From Gammaproteobacteria bacterium (lineage in GTDB: Bacteria > Pseudomonadota > Gammaproteobacteria > Pseudomonadales > Balneatricaceae), in NCBI GenBank assembly GCA_030748435.1, contig JASMLZ010000070.1, positions 1-61,176 on the forward strand: a stretch of DNA of 61,176 nt. The letters run 5' to 3'. A program made the position numbers and the translations under genes. Shown piece by piece: positions 9,158-17,231 of this stretch; positions within the stretch are counted from its first letter, which is position 1; the number at the start of each line of letters is the position of its first letter. The notes beneath the pieces were generated by a model. That model ran no database searches. It worked only from the letters and a program-made list of their open reading frames with translations, and had not been told where the DNA came from.

Positions 9158-9182
9158 AAAGGCCTTATTAAAGGCCTTTTTT
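9158..9182 (+). terminator. Rho-independent terminator of gap
   Basis: AAAGGCC (9158-9164) and GGCCTTT (9173-9179) form a 7-bp stem followed by a T run to 9182. Confidence 0.8.
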
Positions 9183-9189
9183 ACACCCC

Positions 9190-9660
9190 TTAAATAACCC
9201 CCAAAGCCAGACTGACGGTCATTAGCTGACCCAGTTCGTAGCAGTCCTGATTAAAATCATCCTGCCAATCACCCCGGCATAGGAGTCTCTTCTGGGCTAT
9301 ACGCCAGCGTAAACCGCTGCAGATAGACTCTACGGCACGGGTACAACCCGTGCCATCCAAACCAGCCCTTACCACCAGTGCATAAGGCAGGCCCTGAGTG
9401 GCTTCTATAACATCATAGTAGGTGCGATCAAACAGGTCTTTGGTGGCGCCGGCCATATAACCAAGGTTTTCCGTGGTGAGCAATATTAGGGCATCGGCTG
9501 CCAAAATATCTTTTGCATGGCACTTTGCCGGGCTTAGCTGTCGAATCCCGACTTGTGTTTCTTTAGCATCCTTAGCACCAGCCAGTAAATGCTGCGCCAT
9601 GCACTGGGTGTTGACGGAGGGCGTATGGCTGATGATCAGTAACTGTTTGCTGTGTGGCAT
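9190..9660 (-). CDS. Flavodoxin-fold NAD(P)H-dependent oxidoreductase
   Basis: The 156-residue protein begins with LLIISHTPSVNTQCMAQHLL, a flavodoxin-type phosphate-binding loop (S-x-T-x-x-N-T). The middle segment is ADALILLTTENLGYMAGATKDLFDRTYYD, matching the second FMN-binding loop (T-E-N-x-G-Y-M-x-G). FMN-dependent reductases of this kind transfer electrons from NAD(P)H to quinones, azo dyes or iron complexes; the substrate is not readable. It stands alone between the gap terminator and the etf terminator. No good Shine-Dalgarno is visible before the ATG at 9660. Confidence 0.7.
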   Translation of the reverse strand: MPHSKQLLIISHTPSVNTQCMAQHLLAGAKDAKETQVGIRQLSPAKCHAKDILAADALILLTTENLGYMAGATKDLFDRTYYDVIEATQGLPYALVVRAGLDGTGCTRAVESICSGLRWRIAQKRLLCRGDWQDDFNQDCYELGQLMTVSLALGVI

Positions 9661-9737
9661 AAACTATTGTGTCATTGTCATGTAAGGGTTGCAATAAGGC
9701 CCATTATTGCGCGGGCCATAGGGCCATATTGTAAAGA

Positions 9738-9763
9738 CAAAAAAAGGAGCCGTCAGGCTCCTT
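9738..9763 (-). terminator. Rho-independent terminator of the etfBA operon
   Basis: GGAGCC (9746-9751), loop GTCA, GGCTCC (9756-9761), flanked by A residues at 9739-9745 that read as a T run on the minus strand, 27 bases after the etfA stop. Confidence 0.8.
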
Positions 9764-9789
9764 GTTCAGCAATGCTTGGCAAACAGTGC

Positions 9790-10719
9790 CTATAGTTCGT
9801 TTTCCAGTTCTGGTATAGCATCAAACAGATCAGCAACCAGACCATAGTCGGCAACCTGGAAAATAGGTGCTTCGCTGTCTTTGTTGATCGCTACAATGAC
9901 CTTGGAGTCCTTCATGCCAGCCAAATGCTGAATAGCGCCGGAGATGCCCACGGCAATATACAGATCAGGTGCGATAACCTTACCGGTTTGACCAACCTGA
10001 TAATCATTGGGAACAAAGCCTGCGTCAACAGCAGCTCGGGATGCACCAACAGCAGCACCAAGCTTGTCTGCTACGCGCTCCAGCATAGGGAAGTTTTCCC
10101 CACTTTGCATCCCGCGCCCGCCAGAAACAACCACAGACGCAGAGGCTAGTTCTACACGATCAGATTCAGAAGCAGACAGCCCAACATAACGGGACTTGTC
10201 AGTGTCGGCAGCGGCGGTTACCGCTTCTACTGCAGCCGATCCGCCGTTGGCACTGGCAGCATCGAACTTGGTGGTACGCACGGTAATTAGCTTGATGCTA
10301 TCTGCTGATTGTACTTTGGCCAGGGCATTACCCGCATAGATTGGACGCTCGAAAGTATCGGCGGCAATAACCGCACTAATCTCAGAGATTTGGCTAACAT
10401 CCAGTAGGGCAGCTGCGCGGGGCATAAAGTTTTTACCAAACGTCGTGGCAGGCGCCATTACATGGCTATAGTCAGCTGCTAGGCTAACCACAAGGTCGGC
10501 CATATTTTCAGCCAGTTGGCCGGCCAAAGATGCATCATCAGCTACGCGTATGCGGCTGACGCCAGCAATGCTGGCAGCTGCTTGGGCTGCGGCTGCGCAA
10601 TCTTGGCCAGCAATAAGTACATCAATATCGCCACCAACTTGCTGGGCAGCAGTGATGGTATGTAAAGTGGAACCAACCAGGGCGCCATTTTCGTGTTCTG
10701 CAATTACTAATACAGTCAT
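9790..10719 (-). CDS. etfA: Electron transfer flavoprotein alpha subunit
   Basis: The 309 residues match EtfA length. The C-terminal FAD-binding domain is clear: [47 protein letters not shown], then [31 protein letters not shown] and [14 protein letters not shown]. With EtfB it accepts electrons from acyl-CoA and N-methyl dehydrogenases and passes them to ETF-ubiquinone oxidoreductase. It follows etfB by 11 bases in one operon and is closed by a terminator. The upstream FAD/GcvT dehydrogenase on the same strand is a plausible donor. Confidence 0.97.
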   Translation of the reverse strand: MTVLVIAEHENGALVGSTLHTITAAQQVGGDIDVLIAGQDCAAAAQAAASIAGVSRIRVADDASLAGQLAENMADLVVSLAADYSHVMAPATTFGKNFMPRAAALLDVSQISEISAVIAADTFERPIYAGNALAKVQSADSIKLITVRTTKFDAASANGGSAAVEAVTAAADTDKSRYVGLSASESDRVELASASVVVSGGRGMQSGENFPMLERVADKLGAAVGASRAAVDAGFVPNDYQVGQTGKVIAPDLYIAVGISGAIQHLAGMKDSKVIVAINKDSEAPIFQVADYGLVADLFDAIPELENEL

Positions 10720-10730
10720 AACTTGCTCCC

Positions 10731-11480
10731 TTAGATAACCTTGGCTTCGTGCTTTAGCTTACTAACCAATTCGGCTACAGATTCTACCAATACACCGGCC
10801 GCACGAGCAGGTGGTTCAGTCACTTCCAAAGTAGTCATACGATTGGCGGTGTCCAGACCCAAATCTGCCAGATCTTTTTTATCCAGCGGCTTGCGCTTGG
10901 CTTTCATGACGTTGGGCAGAGAAGCATAGCGTGGTTCGTTCAAACGCAGGTCAACGGTTACCACCGCAGGCAGGTTAACATCGATAGTTTCCAAACCGCC
11001 ATCTACTTCACGGGTTACCTTGGCGGTGTCGCCATTAAGTTCCAACTTGGAGGCGAAGGTGGCTTGTGGCCAATCCAGCAGAGCTGAAAGCATTTGCCCG
11101 GTCTGGTTACAGTCATCGTCAATCGCCTGCTTGCCAACCAGAATCAGATCAGGCTGTTCTGCTTCCACAATAGCTTTGAACACCTTGGCGATAGCCAGTG
11201 GTTCTAATGTTTCTTCTGTGTGTACTAAAATAGCCCGATCGGCGCCTAATGCCAGAGCATTGCGTAGTGTTTCTTCAGCTTTGGCTGGGCCAACGGATAG
11301 GGCGATAATTTCTTCTGCAGTGCCAGCTTCCTTTAAACGGATGGCTTCTTCAACGGCATTTTCGCAGAAGGGATTCATAGTCATTTTGGCATTCGTCAGG
11401 TCGATACCGGTGCGATCCGCATTCACACGGGCTTTCACCTGTGGGTCCAGGACGCGCTTAACGCCAACTAGTACTTTCAT
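10731..11480 (-). CDS. etfB: Electron transfer flavoprotein beta subunit
   Basis: The 249-residue protein starts [19 protein letters not shown] and contains the AMP-binding and recognition-loop features of Etf[28 protein letters not shown] and [22 protein letters not shown]. The sequence [20 protein letters not shown] resembles the recognition loop that docks into partner dehydrogenases. It is the first gene of the etfBA pair. The 228 bases before it separate it from the FAD/GcvT dehydrogenase gene, so it may have its own promoter or be read with that gene. Confidence 0.97.
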   Translation of the reverse strand: MKVLVGVKRVLDPQVKARVNADRTGIDLTNAKMTMNPFCENAVEEAIRLKEAGTAEEIIALSVGPAKAEETLRNALALGADRAILVHTEETLEPLAIAKVFKAIVEAEQPDLILVGKQAIDDDCNQTGQMLSALLDWPQATFASKLELNGDTAKVTREVDGGLETIDVNLPAVVTVDLRLNEPRYASLPNVMKAKRKPLDKKDLADLGLDTANRMTTLEVTEPPARAAGVLVESVAELVSKLKHEAKVI

Positions 11481-11708
11481 GGACGTAATCTCATTTACTT
11501 GGTTAGAAAACTGATTAGTTATTTCAATATTGATAAAACTAACCCTGTATATCGGGCAACGAGCTTGAAAACCTGTTGCCTCTATAAAAACTGCCTAATT
11601 ATGCTGCGTTATAACCTGTTACTCAAATCACTTTTTCTTATCCTTGGATAAGAATAATTCTATTATTGATATCATAGTTCGAGCGCAGCACATTATGACG
11701 ATAATTAC

Positions 11709-14234
11709 TTAGGCACGCAATTTTTCATTGTTTGAGTCGTAAGGTGACTCATCGACCACAGTAGCCTTATATAGCTCGCCCAGGATTTCAATTTCCAGCT
11801 CGGTGCCTGTTGTTGCCAGTTCTGGGGCAACCATACCCAAAGCCAGAGATTTGTTCACGCGCCAACCGAAGCCGCCAGAGGTGACTCGGCCAACCAATTC
11901 ACCAGCTTGGTAAATGGCTTCTGAACCACGCGCATCAGCATCGGTTGTACCATGTACTTGCATGGTTACAAAGGCATTCTTGGCGCCATTTTTCTGGCTT
12001 TCCAGAAGGGCTTCCTTACCAATAAAGTCTTGTTCTTTATCAAGCCTGACAAAGCGATCCAGAGCTGACTCAAGGGCAGAATATTCAATCGACATTTCCC
12101 GTGGTATCAGACGGTATGATTTTTCCAGACGCATACAGTCCATAGCACGGATACCGAAGGGCTTGATGTTGAATTCAGCACCGGCTTTCATAAGCTCATC
12201 GAAAATATAGTTCTGCATTTCGATCGGGTGGTGTAGTTCCCAGCCAAGTTCACCAACAAAGTTGACGCGCAGGGCCTCGGCTGTTGCATAACCGACGTTG
12301 ATCTTCTTGCCGGTGAGCCATTTGAAGCTATCGTTAGATAGATCGGTATCAGTCAATTTCTGTAGTAGTTGACGTGATTTGGGTCCAGCCAGAACCAATA
12401 CCCCGGTTTGCGTAGTGACACGCTGCACATCCACACTGCCATCGGTTGGCTTGAGCTTAAACAGATAATCATGGTCATGGGTTTCAAAGGCCCCGGCTGA
12501 TACCAGGTAGTAGCTTTGTGGGCCCGTTTTGTAAACCGTAAATTCGGCGCGCACACCGCCATTTTTATTCAGCATATGTACCAAAGAGATACGACCAATG
12601 GTCTTGGGCATCTTATTGGCAAAAATAGATTCCAGCCAGGCTTCTGCGCCCGGGCCTTTGACTGTGGCCTTGGCAAATGCAGACATATCAAGCAGGCCTA
12701 CATGCTCTGCTACATGCTTACATTCGTTACCCACAAACTCATGGTAGTTGGAGCGGCGGAAAGAGTTTTTCTCAACGATGCGGCCATCCTCCAGAGCGTC
12801 GGAGTGATTTTTGTTCCATAGCACATTAGCTTCGTCTTCGGTTTGCAGATCTTCAGCACTTAGGGCGTAGTCTTTGCTGGGCATAAACCAGTTAGGCCGT
12901 TCCCAACCATAAACCGAACCGAATACGGCGCCCAGTGCCTTCATACGCTCGTAACAAGGTGTGGTCTTTAATGGACGACAGGCTTCTCGCTCTTCATCCG
13001 GATAGTGGGTGGTAAACACGTTGGCGTAAGCTTCTTCGTTCTTGTCCTTTAGGTAACCACGGGTAGCATAAGGACCAAAGCGACGTGGGTCGACACCCAT
13101 CATATCAACGGTTGGTTCACCATCCACAATCCACTCAGCCAACTGCCAGCCAGCACCACCAGCGGCAGTAATACCAAAGGAGTGACCTTCGTTCAGCCAA
13201 AAGTTCTTCAAACCTGGGGCAGGGCCAACGATAGGGTTGCCATCGGGTGTATAGGCAATGGCGCCATTATAGACTTCCTTAACGCCTACTTCGGCAAAGG
13301 CTGGCACCCGGTTCATACAGAACTCAATATGGGGCATCAAACGGTCCAGTTCTTCGTTGAATAGCTCATATTCACAATCGTCAGCAGGGCCATCTACATA
13401 GCATACTGGAGCGCCTTTTTCGTATGGGCCAAGCAATAGGCCACCAGCTTCTTCACGCAGATAATAACCACCGTCGGATTCGCGCAATACACCCATTTCA
13501 GGCAGACCCTGCTTTTTGCGCTCCAGAATTTCAGGATGTGGCTCGGTCACAATAAATTGGTGTTCTACAGGAATAACAGGGATGTCCAGACCAACCATTT
13601 CACCCGTTTTGCGGGCAAAAGAACCTGTACAGGAAACCACATGTTCACAGGCGATATCACCCTTGTCAGTCTTCACGATCCAGGAACCGTCAAGTTGCTG
13701 CTCAATCGCTGTAACGGTAGTGTAGCGATAAATTTCTGCACCACGCTTGCGGGCTCCGGCACACAGTGCCTGAGTCAAATCGGCAGGTTGAATATAACCA
13801 TCATCCGGGTGTTGAATAGCACCCAACAGGCCTTCGGTATTGCATAGAGGCCAGGTTTCTTTGATTTCATCCGGGGTCAGGAATTTAACGTCAACTCCTA
13901 CTGTTTTGGCAACTCCGGAGTAGTATTTGTACTCGTCCATGCGATAGTCGCAGTTAGCCAGACGAATATTGGAAACCACCGAGAAGCCAACATTCATGCC
14001 GGTTTCTTCTTGTAGCTCGTGGTAGAAGTCAACCGAATACTGGTGCAGCTTGCCAACAGAGTAACTCATATTGAATAATGGTAGCAGGCCGGCAGCGTGC
14101 CATGTAGAACCGGAAGTCAGTTCTTTGCGCTCGACCATTACCACATCGGTCCAACCTTTTTTGGCCAGATGATATAGTGTGCCGGCACCAACCGCTCCAC
14201 CACCGATAACCACAACTTTTGCTGACGTTTTCAT
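11709..14234 (-). CDS. FAD-dependent dehydrogenase with GcvT domain (dimethylglycine/sarcosine dehydrogenase family), paralog A
   Basis: This 841-residue two-part enzyme has an N-terminal DAO-type FAD domain with VVVIGGGAVGAG and SGSTWHAAG. In family members the histidine of TWHAAG (H46 here) holds FAD covalently. The C-terminal half is a GcvT-like tetrahydrofolate domain (GWELHHPIEMQNYIFDEL, KPFGIRAMDCMRLEKSYR). The family demethylates dimethylglycine or sarcosine, giving methylene-THF and reducing ETF. The etfBA operon directly downstream on the same strand strongly suggests ETF as acceptor. GGAG lies before the ATG at 14234. A second paralog is at 57307; substrates of each are not determined. 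Confidence 0.88.
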   Translation of the reverse strand: MKTSAKVVVIGGGAVGAGTLYHLAKKGWTDVVMVERKELTSGSTWHAAGLLPLFNMSYSVGKLHQYSVDFYHELQEETGMNVGFSVVSNIRLANCDYRMDEYKYYSGVAKTVGVDVKFLTPDEIKETWPLCNTEGLLGAIQHPDDGYIQPADLTQALCAGARKRGAEIYRYTTVTAIEQQLDGSWIVKTDKGDIACEHVVSCTGSFARKTGEMVGLDIPVIPVEHQFIVTEPHPEILERKKQGLPEMGVLRESDGGYYLREEAGGLLLGPYEKGAPVCYVDGPADDCEYELFNEELDRLMPHIEFCMNRVPAFAEVGVKEVYNGAIAYTPDGNPIVGPAPGLKNFWLNEGHSFGITAAGGAGWQLAEWIVDGEPTVDMMGVDPRRFGPYATRGYLKDKNEEAYANVFTTHYPDEEREACRPLKTTPCYERMKALGAVFGSVYGWERPNWFMPSKDYALSAEDLQTEDEANVLWNKNHSDALEDGRIVEKNSFRRSNYHEFVGNECKHVAEHVGLLDMSAFAKATVKGPGAEAWLESIFANKMPKTIGRISLVHMLNKNGGVRAEFTVYKTGPQSYYLVSAGAFETHDHDYLFKLKPTDGSVDVQRVTTQTGVLVLAGPKSRQLLQKLTDTDLSNDSFKWLTGKKINVGYATAEALRVNFVGELGWELHHPIEMQNYIFDELMKAGAEFNIKPFGIRAMDCMRLEKSYRLIPREMSIEYSALESALDRFVRLDKEQDFIGKEALLESQKNGAKNAFVTMQVHGTTDADARGSEAIYQAGELVGRVTSGGFGWRVNKSLALGMVAPELATTGTELEIEILGELYKATVVDESPYDSNNEKLRA

Positions 14235-14454
14235 GGATTGCTTTCTCCAGAATTAAAAATATTCACTATATGACATAGCCGTCACACAGCATAAATGTAG
14301 AAAGCCCGAATGCTACAGGGCAGAGGGTTGGCCGGCTTATCCGAATACGACGTTAAGCAACATTTGATGTGACGCCAAGCGATAAGCGGCTAGTTTAGAT
14401 ATTTTCCCTTGCTGTGCTTCTGACAATAACAAATTATCCAGCCCCACCGGCATA

Positions 14455-14922
14455 TTAGGTATGGCTTTGATGGCGTTTGGCCAGATATTGCTGATGATAG
14501 TCTTCGGCCAGATAATAATCCTGAGCTGGCTCAATAACAGTGACAATGGGTGCTGCAAAGCAGCCACTTTGTTGCCATTGCGCCATAATTAATTCGGCTT
14601 CTTGTCGTTGTTGCTCGCTATGATAAAACACCACAGAACGATACTGACTGCCAATATCAGGCCCCTGGCGATTAATAGTGGTTGGATCGTGATGCTGCCA
14701 GAATAGCTGTAATAAGTCAGCATAGCTGATGGTTTGCTCATCAAAGTCGATTTGCACCACTTCCACATGTTGTGTTTGCCCCGTACACACAGCTTGATAG
14801 CTGGGGTTGGGCAGAGTGCCACCCATATAACCAACACTGGTTTGCTTGACGCCGGGTTGTTTGGCAAATAGAGCTTCAACCCCCCAAAAACACCCAGCAC
14901 CAAAAGTTGCTGTTTGAGCCAT
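14455..14922 (-). CDS. msrA: Peptide methionine sulfoxide reductase MsrA
   Basis: The 155-residue enzyme has the catalytic GCFWG motif at residues 10-14 (C11 attacks the sulfoxide), the GYMGG loop, HVEVVQIDFD and the HHDPTTINRQGPDIGSQYRS block that shapes the methyl pocket. It repairs methionine-S-sulfoxide. It is slightly short and ends HQSHT without the Gly-rich, cysteine-bearing tail seen in some MsrA, so recycling may use thioredoxin directly. AAGGAG precedes the ATG. It is divergent from trpS. Confidence 0.93.
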   Translation of the reverse strand: MAQTATFGAGCFWGVEALFAKQPGVKQTSVGYMGGTLPNPSYQAVCTGQTQHVEVVQIDFDEQTISYADLLQLFWQHHDPTTINRQGPDIGSQYRSVVFYHSEQQRQEAELIMAQWQQSGCFAAPIVTVIEPAQDYYLAEDYHQQYLAKRHQSHT

Positions 14923-15091
14923 GCCGGTCTCCTTTATATATCAGCCTGACGATTATGCTAACACAATACAATGATGCTCTGTGTGCTGTTGTTATAAACC
15001 ACGCCCATTGGTTATATTAGTAGCTTGAAAATCTATAATAAATCGAAGAAAAGGCTTGCTCTAAGACCTTATGCCAGCCTGACTGCCTGTG

Positions 15092-15097
15092 TATAAT
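15092..15097 (+). promoter_or_regulatory. Possible -10 element for trpS
   Basis: A perfect TATAAT lies 43 bases before the trpS ATG, in the divergent msrA/trpS gap. No convincing -35 hexamer is found at 16-18 bases upstream, so this is only a weak call. Confidence 0.35.
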
Positions 15098-15140
15098 ATT
15101 GCCTTGGGTAAAATCAATCACTATTTACAAGACAAACAAT

Positions 15141-16457
15141 ATGCCAGCCAAGCAACGTGTATTAACCGGGATTACTACTACAGGTACTCCCCATTTGGGT
15201 AATTATTTGGGCGCTTTAAAGCCTGCCATTGCGGCCAGTCATGAAGACCAGAATGACAGCTTTTACTTTATGGCGGACTATCACGCTTTAATTAAGTGTC
15301 AGGATCCACAGGCCCTGCATCAGTCTTGCCGCGATATAGCTGCTATATGGCTGGCATTGGGTCTGGATACAGACAAGGCAACCTTTTATCGACAGTCTGA
15401 TATTGTGGAAATTCCGCAATTGGCTTGGCTGCTGACCTGTATGACTCCAAAGGGCATGATGAACCGTGCCCATGCCTATAAAGCCTCCGTTGATGAAAAT
15501 AGCCGTCAAGGCAATGCTGATATCGATGATGGTGTCAACATGGGCTTATATAGCTATCCTATTCTTATGGCCGCTGATATTTTGATGTTTAATGCCCACC
15601 AGATTCCAGTTGGCAAAGATCAGATTCAACATATTGAAATGTGTCGTGATATTGCGGCTCGCTTTAATCATGCTTTTGGGGAGCACTTTGTCTTGCCTGA
15701 GGCTATGGTGCATGAAGGTAAAGCTAAGGTGCTGTCGGGGCTTGATGGTCGCAAAATGAGTAAGAGTTATGGCAATATTATTCCTTTATTTGCCCCAACT
15801 GATGAATTACGGCGGTTAATTGGGCAGATTACTACTAATAGCCTTGCTCCAGGTGAGGCGAAGGATCCAGATACCTGTACCTTGTTTGAAATTTATTCTG
15901 CCTTCTCTAGCAGAGAACAAAGTGATGCTATGCGTCTGCGCTATGCAGCAGGCATTGGCTGGGGTGAAATGAAGCAGGAGCTGTTTACTTTTCTGGACGA
16001 TCATTTATCTGAGGCCCGCAATAATTATAATCGTATCATCGCTGATCCGGGTTATATTGAGGCTGAGTTACAAAAGGGTGCCCACAAGGCGCGCGAATAT
16101 ACGGTGCCCTTTATGGATCGTTTACGTGCCGCTGTAGGCATTATGTCTGTGGGTGCCAAGGTGCAGGTACAAGCGCCTAAAGCCAAGGCAAAAAAAGACC
16201 TGAGTCCGGCAGAACAGGCGAAAGCAGACGCTGGCAAAGCACGAGCCATGGCCATTGCCAAGCAGCGTGAAGCAGAGGAGCAGGCGGCGGTTGCACAACG
16301 CATAGAAGCAGTCAATGCACAATGGCAGGCCAAGGGCGCCAGTGCCGAAGCTTTGGCAGAACTATGTATGCAGTTGGAAGGTGAAATTAGTCAGGCCAAG
16401 AAGAAAACGCGCAAACAACTCCAGCAAGTACTGCTGGCGGTGCGCGAGTTTGCCTAA
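15141..16457 (+). CDS. trpS: Tryptophanyl-tRNA synthetase, long form
   Basis: From the ATG at 15141 there are 438 residues, about 100 more than the E. coli enzyme. Class I signatures are present: TGTPHLGNYLG (HIGH-like) and GRKMSKSYGN (KMSKS). It charges tRNA-Trp with tryptophan. An earlier start at 15099 adds 14 residues unlike any TrpS. After about residue 330 comes an Ala/Lys/Glu-rich, predicted helical extension with a KAKAKKDLSPAEQAKADAGK stretch; long TrpS proteins are also known in Pseudomonas. It is followed, after 69 bases, by the response regulator gene. Confidence 0.95.
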   Translation: MPAKQRVLTGITTTGTPHLGNYLGALKPAIAASHEDQNDSFYFMADYHALIKCQDPQALHQSCRDIAAIWLALGLDTDKATFYRQSDIVEIPQLAWLLTCMTPKGMMNRAHAYKASVDENSRQGNADIDDGVNMGLYSYPILMAADILMFNAHQIPVGKDQIQHIEMCRDIAARFNHAFGEHFVLPEAMVHEGKAKVLSGLDGRKMSKSYGNIIPLFAPTDELRRLIGQITTNSLAPGEAKDPDTCTLFEIYSAFSSREQSDAMRLRYAAGIGWGEMKQELFTFLDDHLSEARNNYNRIIADPGYIEAELQKGAHKAREYTVPFMDRLRAAVGIMSVGAKVQVQAPKAKAKKDLSPAEQAKADAGKARAMAIAKQREAEEQAAVAQRIEAVNAQWQAKGASAEALAELCMQLEGEISQAKKKTRKQLQQVLLAVREFA

Positions 16458-16526
16458 AGATGGTATATTTAAGCATGTAGTAAATTTGCGCTGTACATCA
16501 GGAGCCGCATAGATTGGAGAAGTAGC

Positions 16527-17231
16527 ATGGCAAAGCATATTGTGATCGTGGAAGATGATGCTGACCAGCGGGAAAATTATCAGGTGGCTCTAGAGCAACG
16601 TGGTTATCAGGTGACGGCTTTTGCCAGTAAAGAATCGGCACAAGAAGGCTTGCTGAATATTAAACCTGATGTGGTTATTCTGGATATTATCATGCAGGAT
16701 AATATTGATGCAGGTTTTCAGTTGTGCAGTGATATTTTGAAACGTTACCCGCAGATTCCAGTGCTATTTCTAACCGAGCGCGTCGAGGAAATAGATCGCA
16801 TTATTGGTTTGCGTATGGGGGCTTGGGATTACCAGCCCAAGCCTGTTTCACTAGGTTTTTTGGCAGAAAAAGTGGCTACTTTGCTGCGCCTTAGCGATAT
16901 CCGCGAAGCGCCACAGGATTTAGAGCAAAGTGTGCGTGAAGTAGGCCAGCTACAACTCTTGGAAGAGAGTCGTTTGGCCCAGTGGGCTGGTCAGGACATA
17001 GAAGGTCTGACATTAACTGAATTTCGTATGTTGGAAGCCCTAACGCGCCGTCCGGGTCATATTGTTACCTATGATGTGCTGGCGCAGGCTACTCATCAGC
17101 ATTATGTCTCCAATAACACCATTAGTACCCATATTCGTAATATCAAACGTAAGATCAAAAAGCTTGATACTGGCTTTGATGCCATCAAGTCGGAATATGG
17201 TTTAGGTTATCGTTGGATGGATAACCAGTGA
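16527..17231 (+). CDS. Response regulator of the 'proteobacterial dedicated sortase system' type
   Basis: The 234-residue regulator has an N-terminal receiver (IVIVEDD, acceptor D53 in VVILDIIM, the T of FLTERV, and K in YQPKPVS) and a C-terminal OmpR-type winged helix (LTLTEFRMLEALTRRPGHIVTYDVLA, THIRNIKRKIKK, EYGLGYRW). Its sequence and its pairing with the next gene resemble the regulator family that TIGRFAM named for dedicated sortase systems in marine proteobacteria; that match is from memory. No sortase or sorted protein is encoded nearby. Its end overlaps the kinase start by four bases (GTGA). Confidence 0.85.
   Translation: MAKHIVIVEDDADQRENYQVALEQRGYQVTAFASKESAQEGLLNIKPDVVILDIIMQDNIDAGFQLCSDILKRYPQIPVLFLTERVEEIDRIIGLRMGAWDYQPKPVSLGFLAEKVATLLRLSDIREAPQDLEQSVREVGQLQLLEESRLAQWAGQDIEGLTLTEFRMLEALTRRPGHIVTYDVLAQATHQHYVSNNTISTHIRNIKRKIKKLDTGFDAIKSEYGLGYRWMDNQ

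Noticed and set aside
14337-14567. Minus-strand frame overlapping and extending past the end of msrA
   Set aside because: Considered as a frameshifted MsrA tail, but the tail shows no MsrA resemblance and msrA has an acceptable end of its own.
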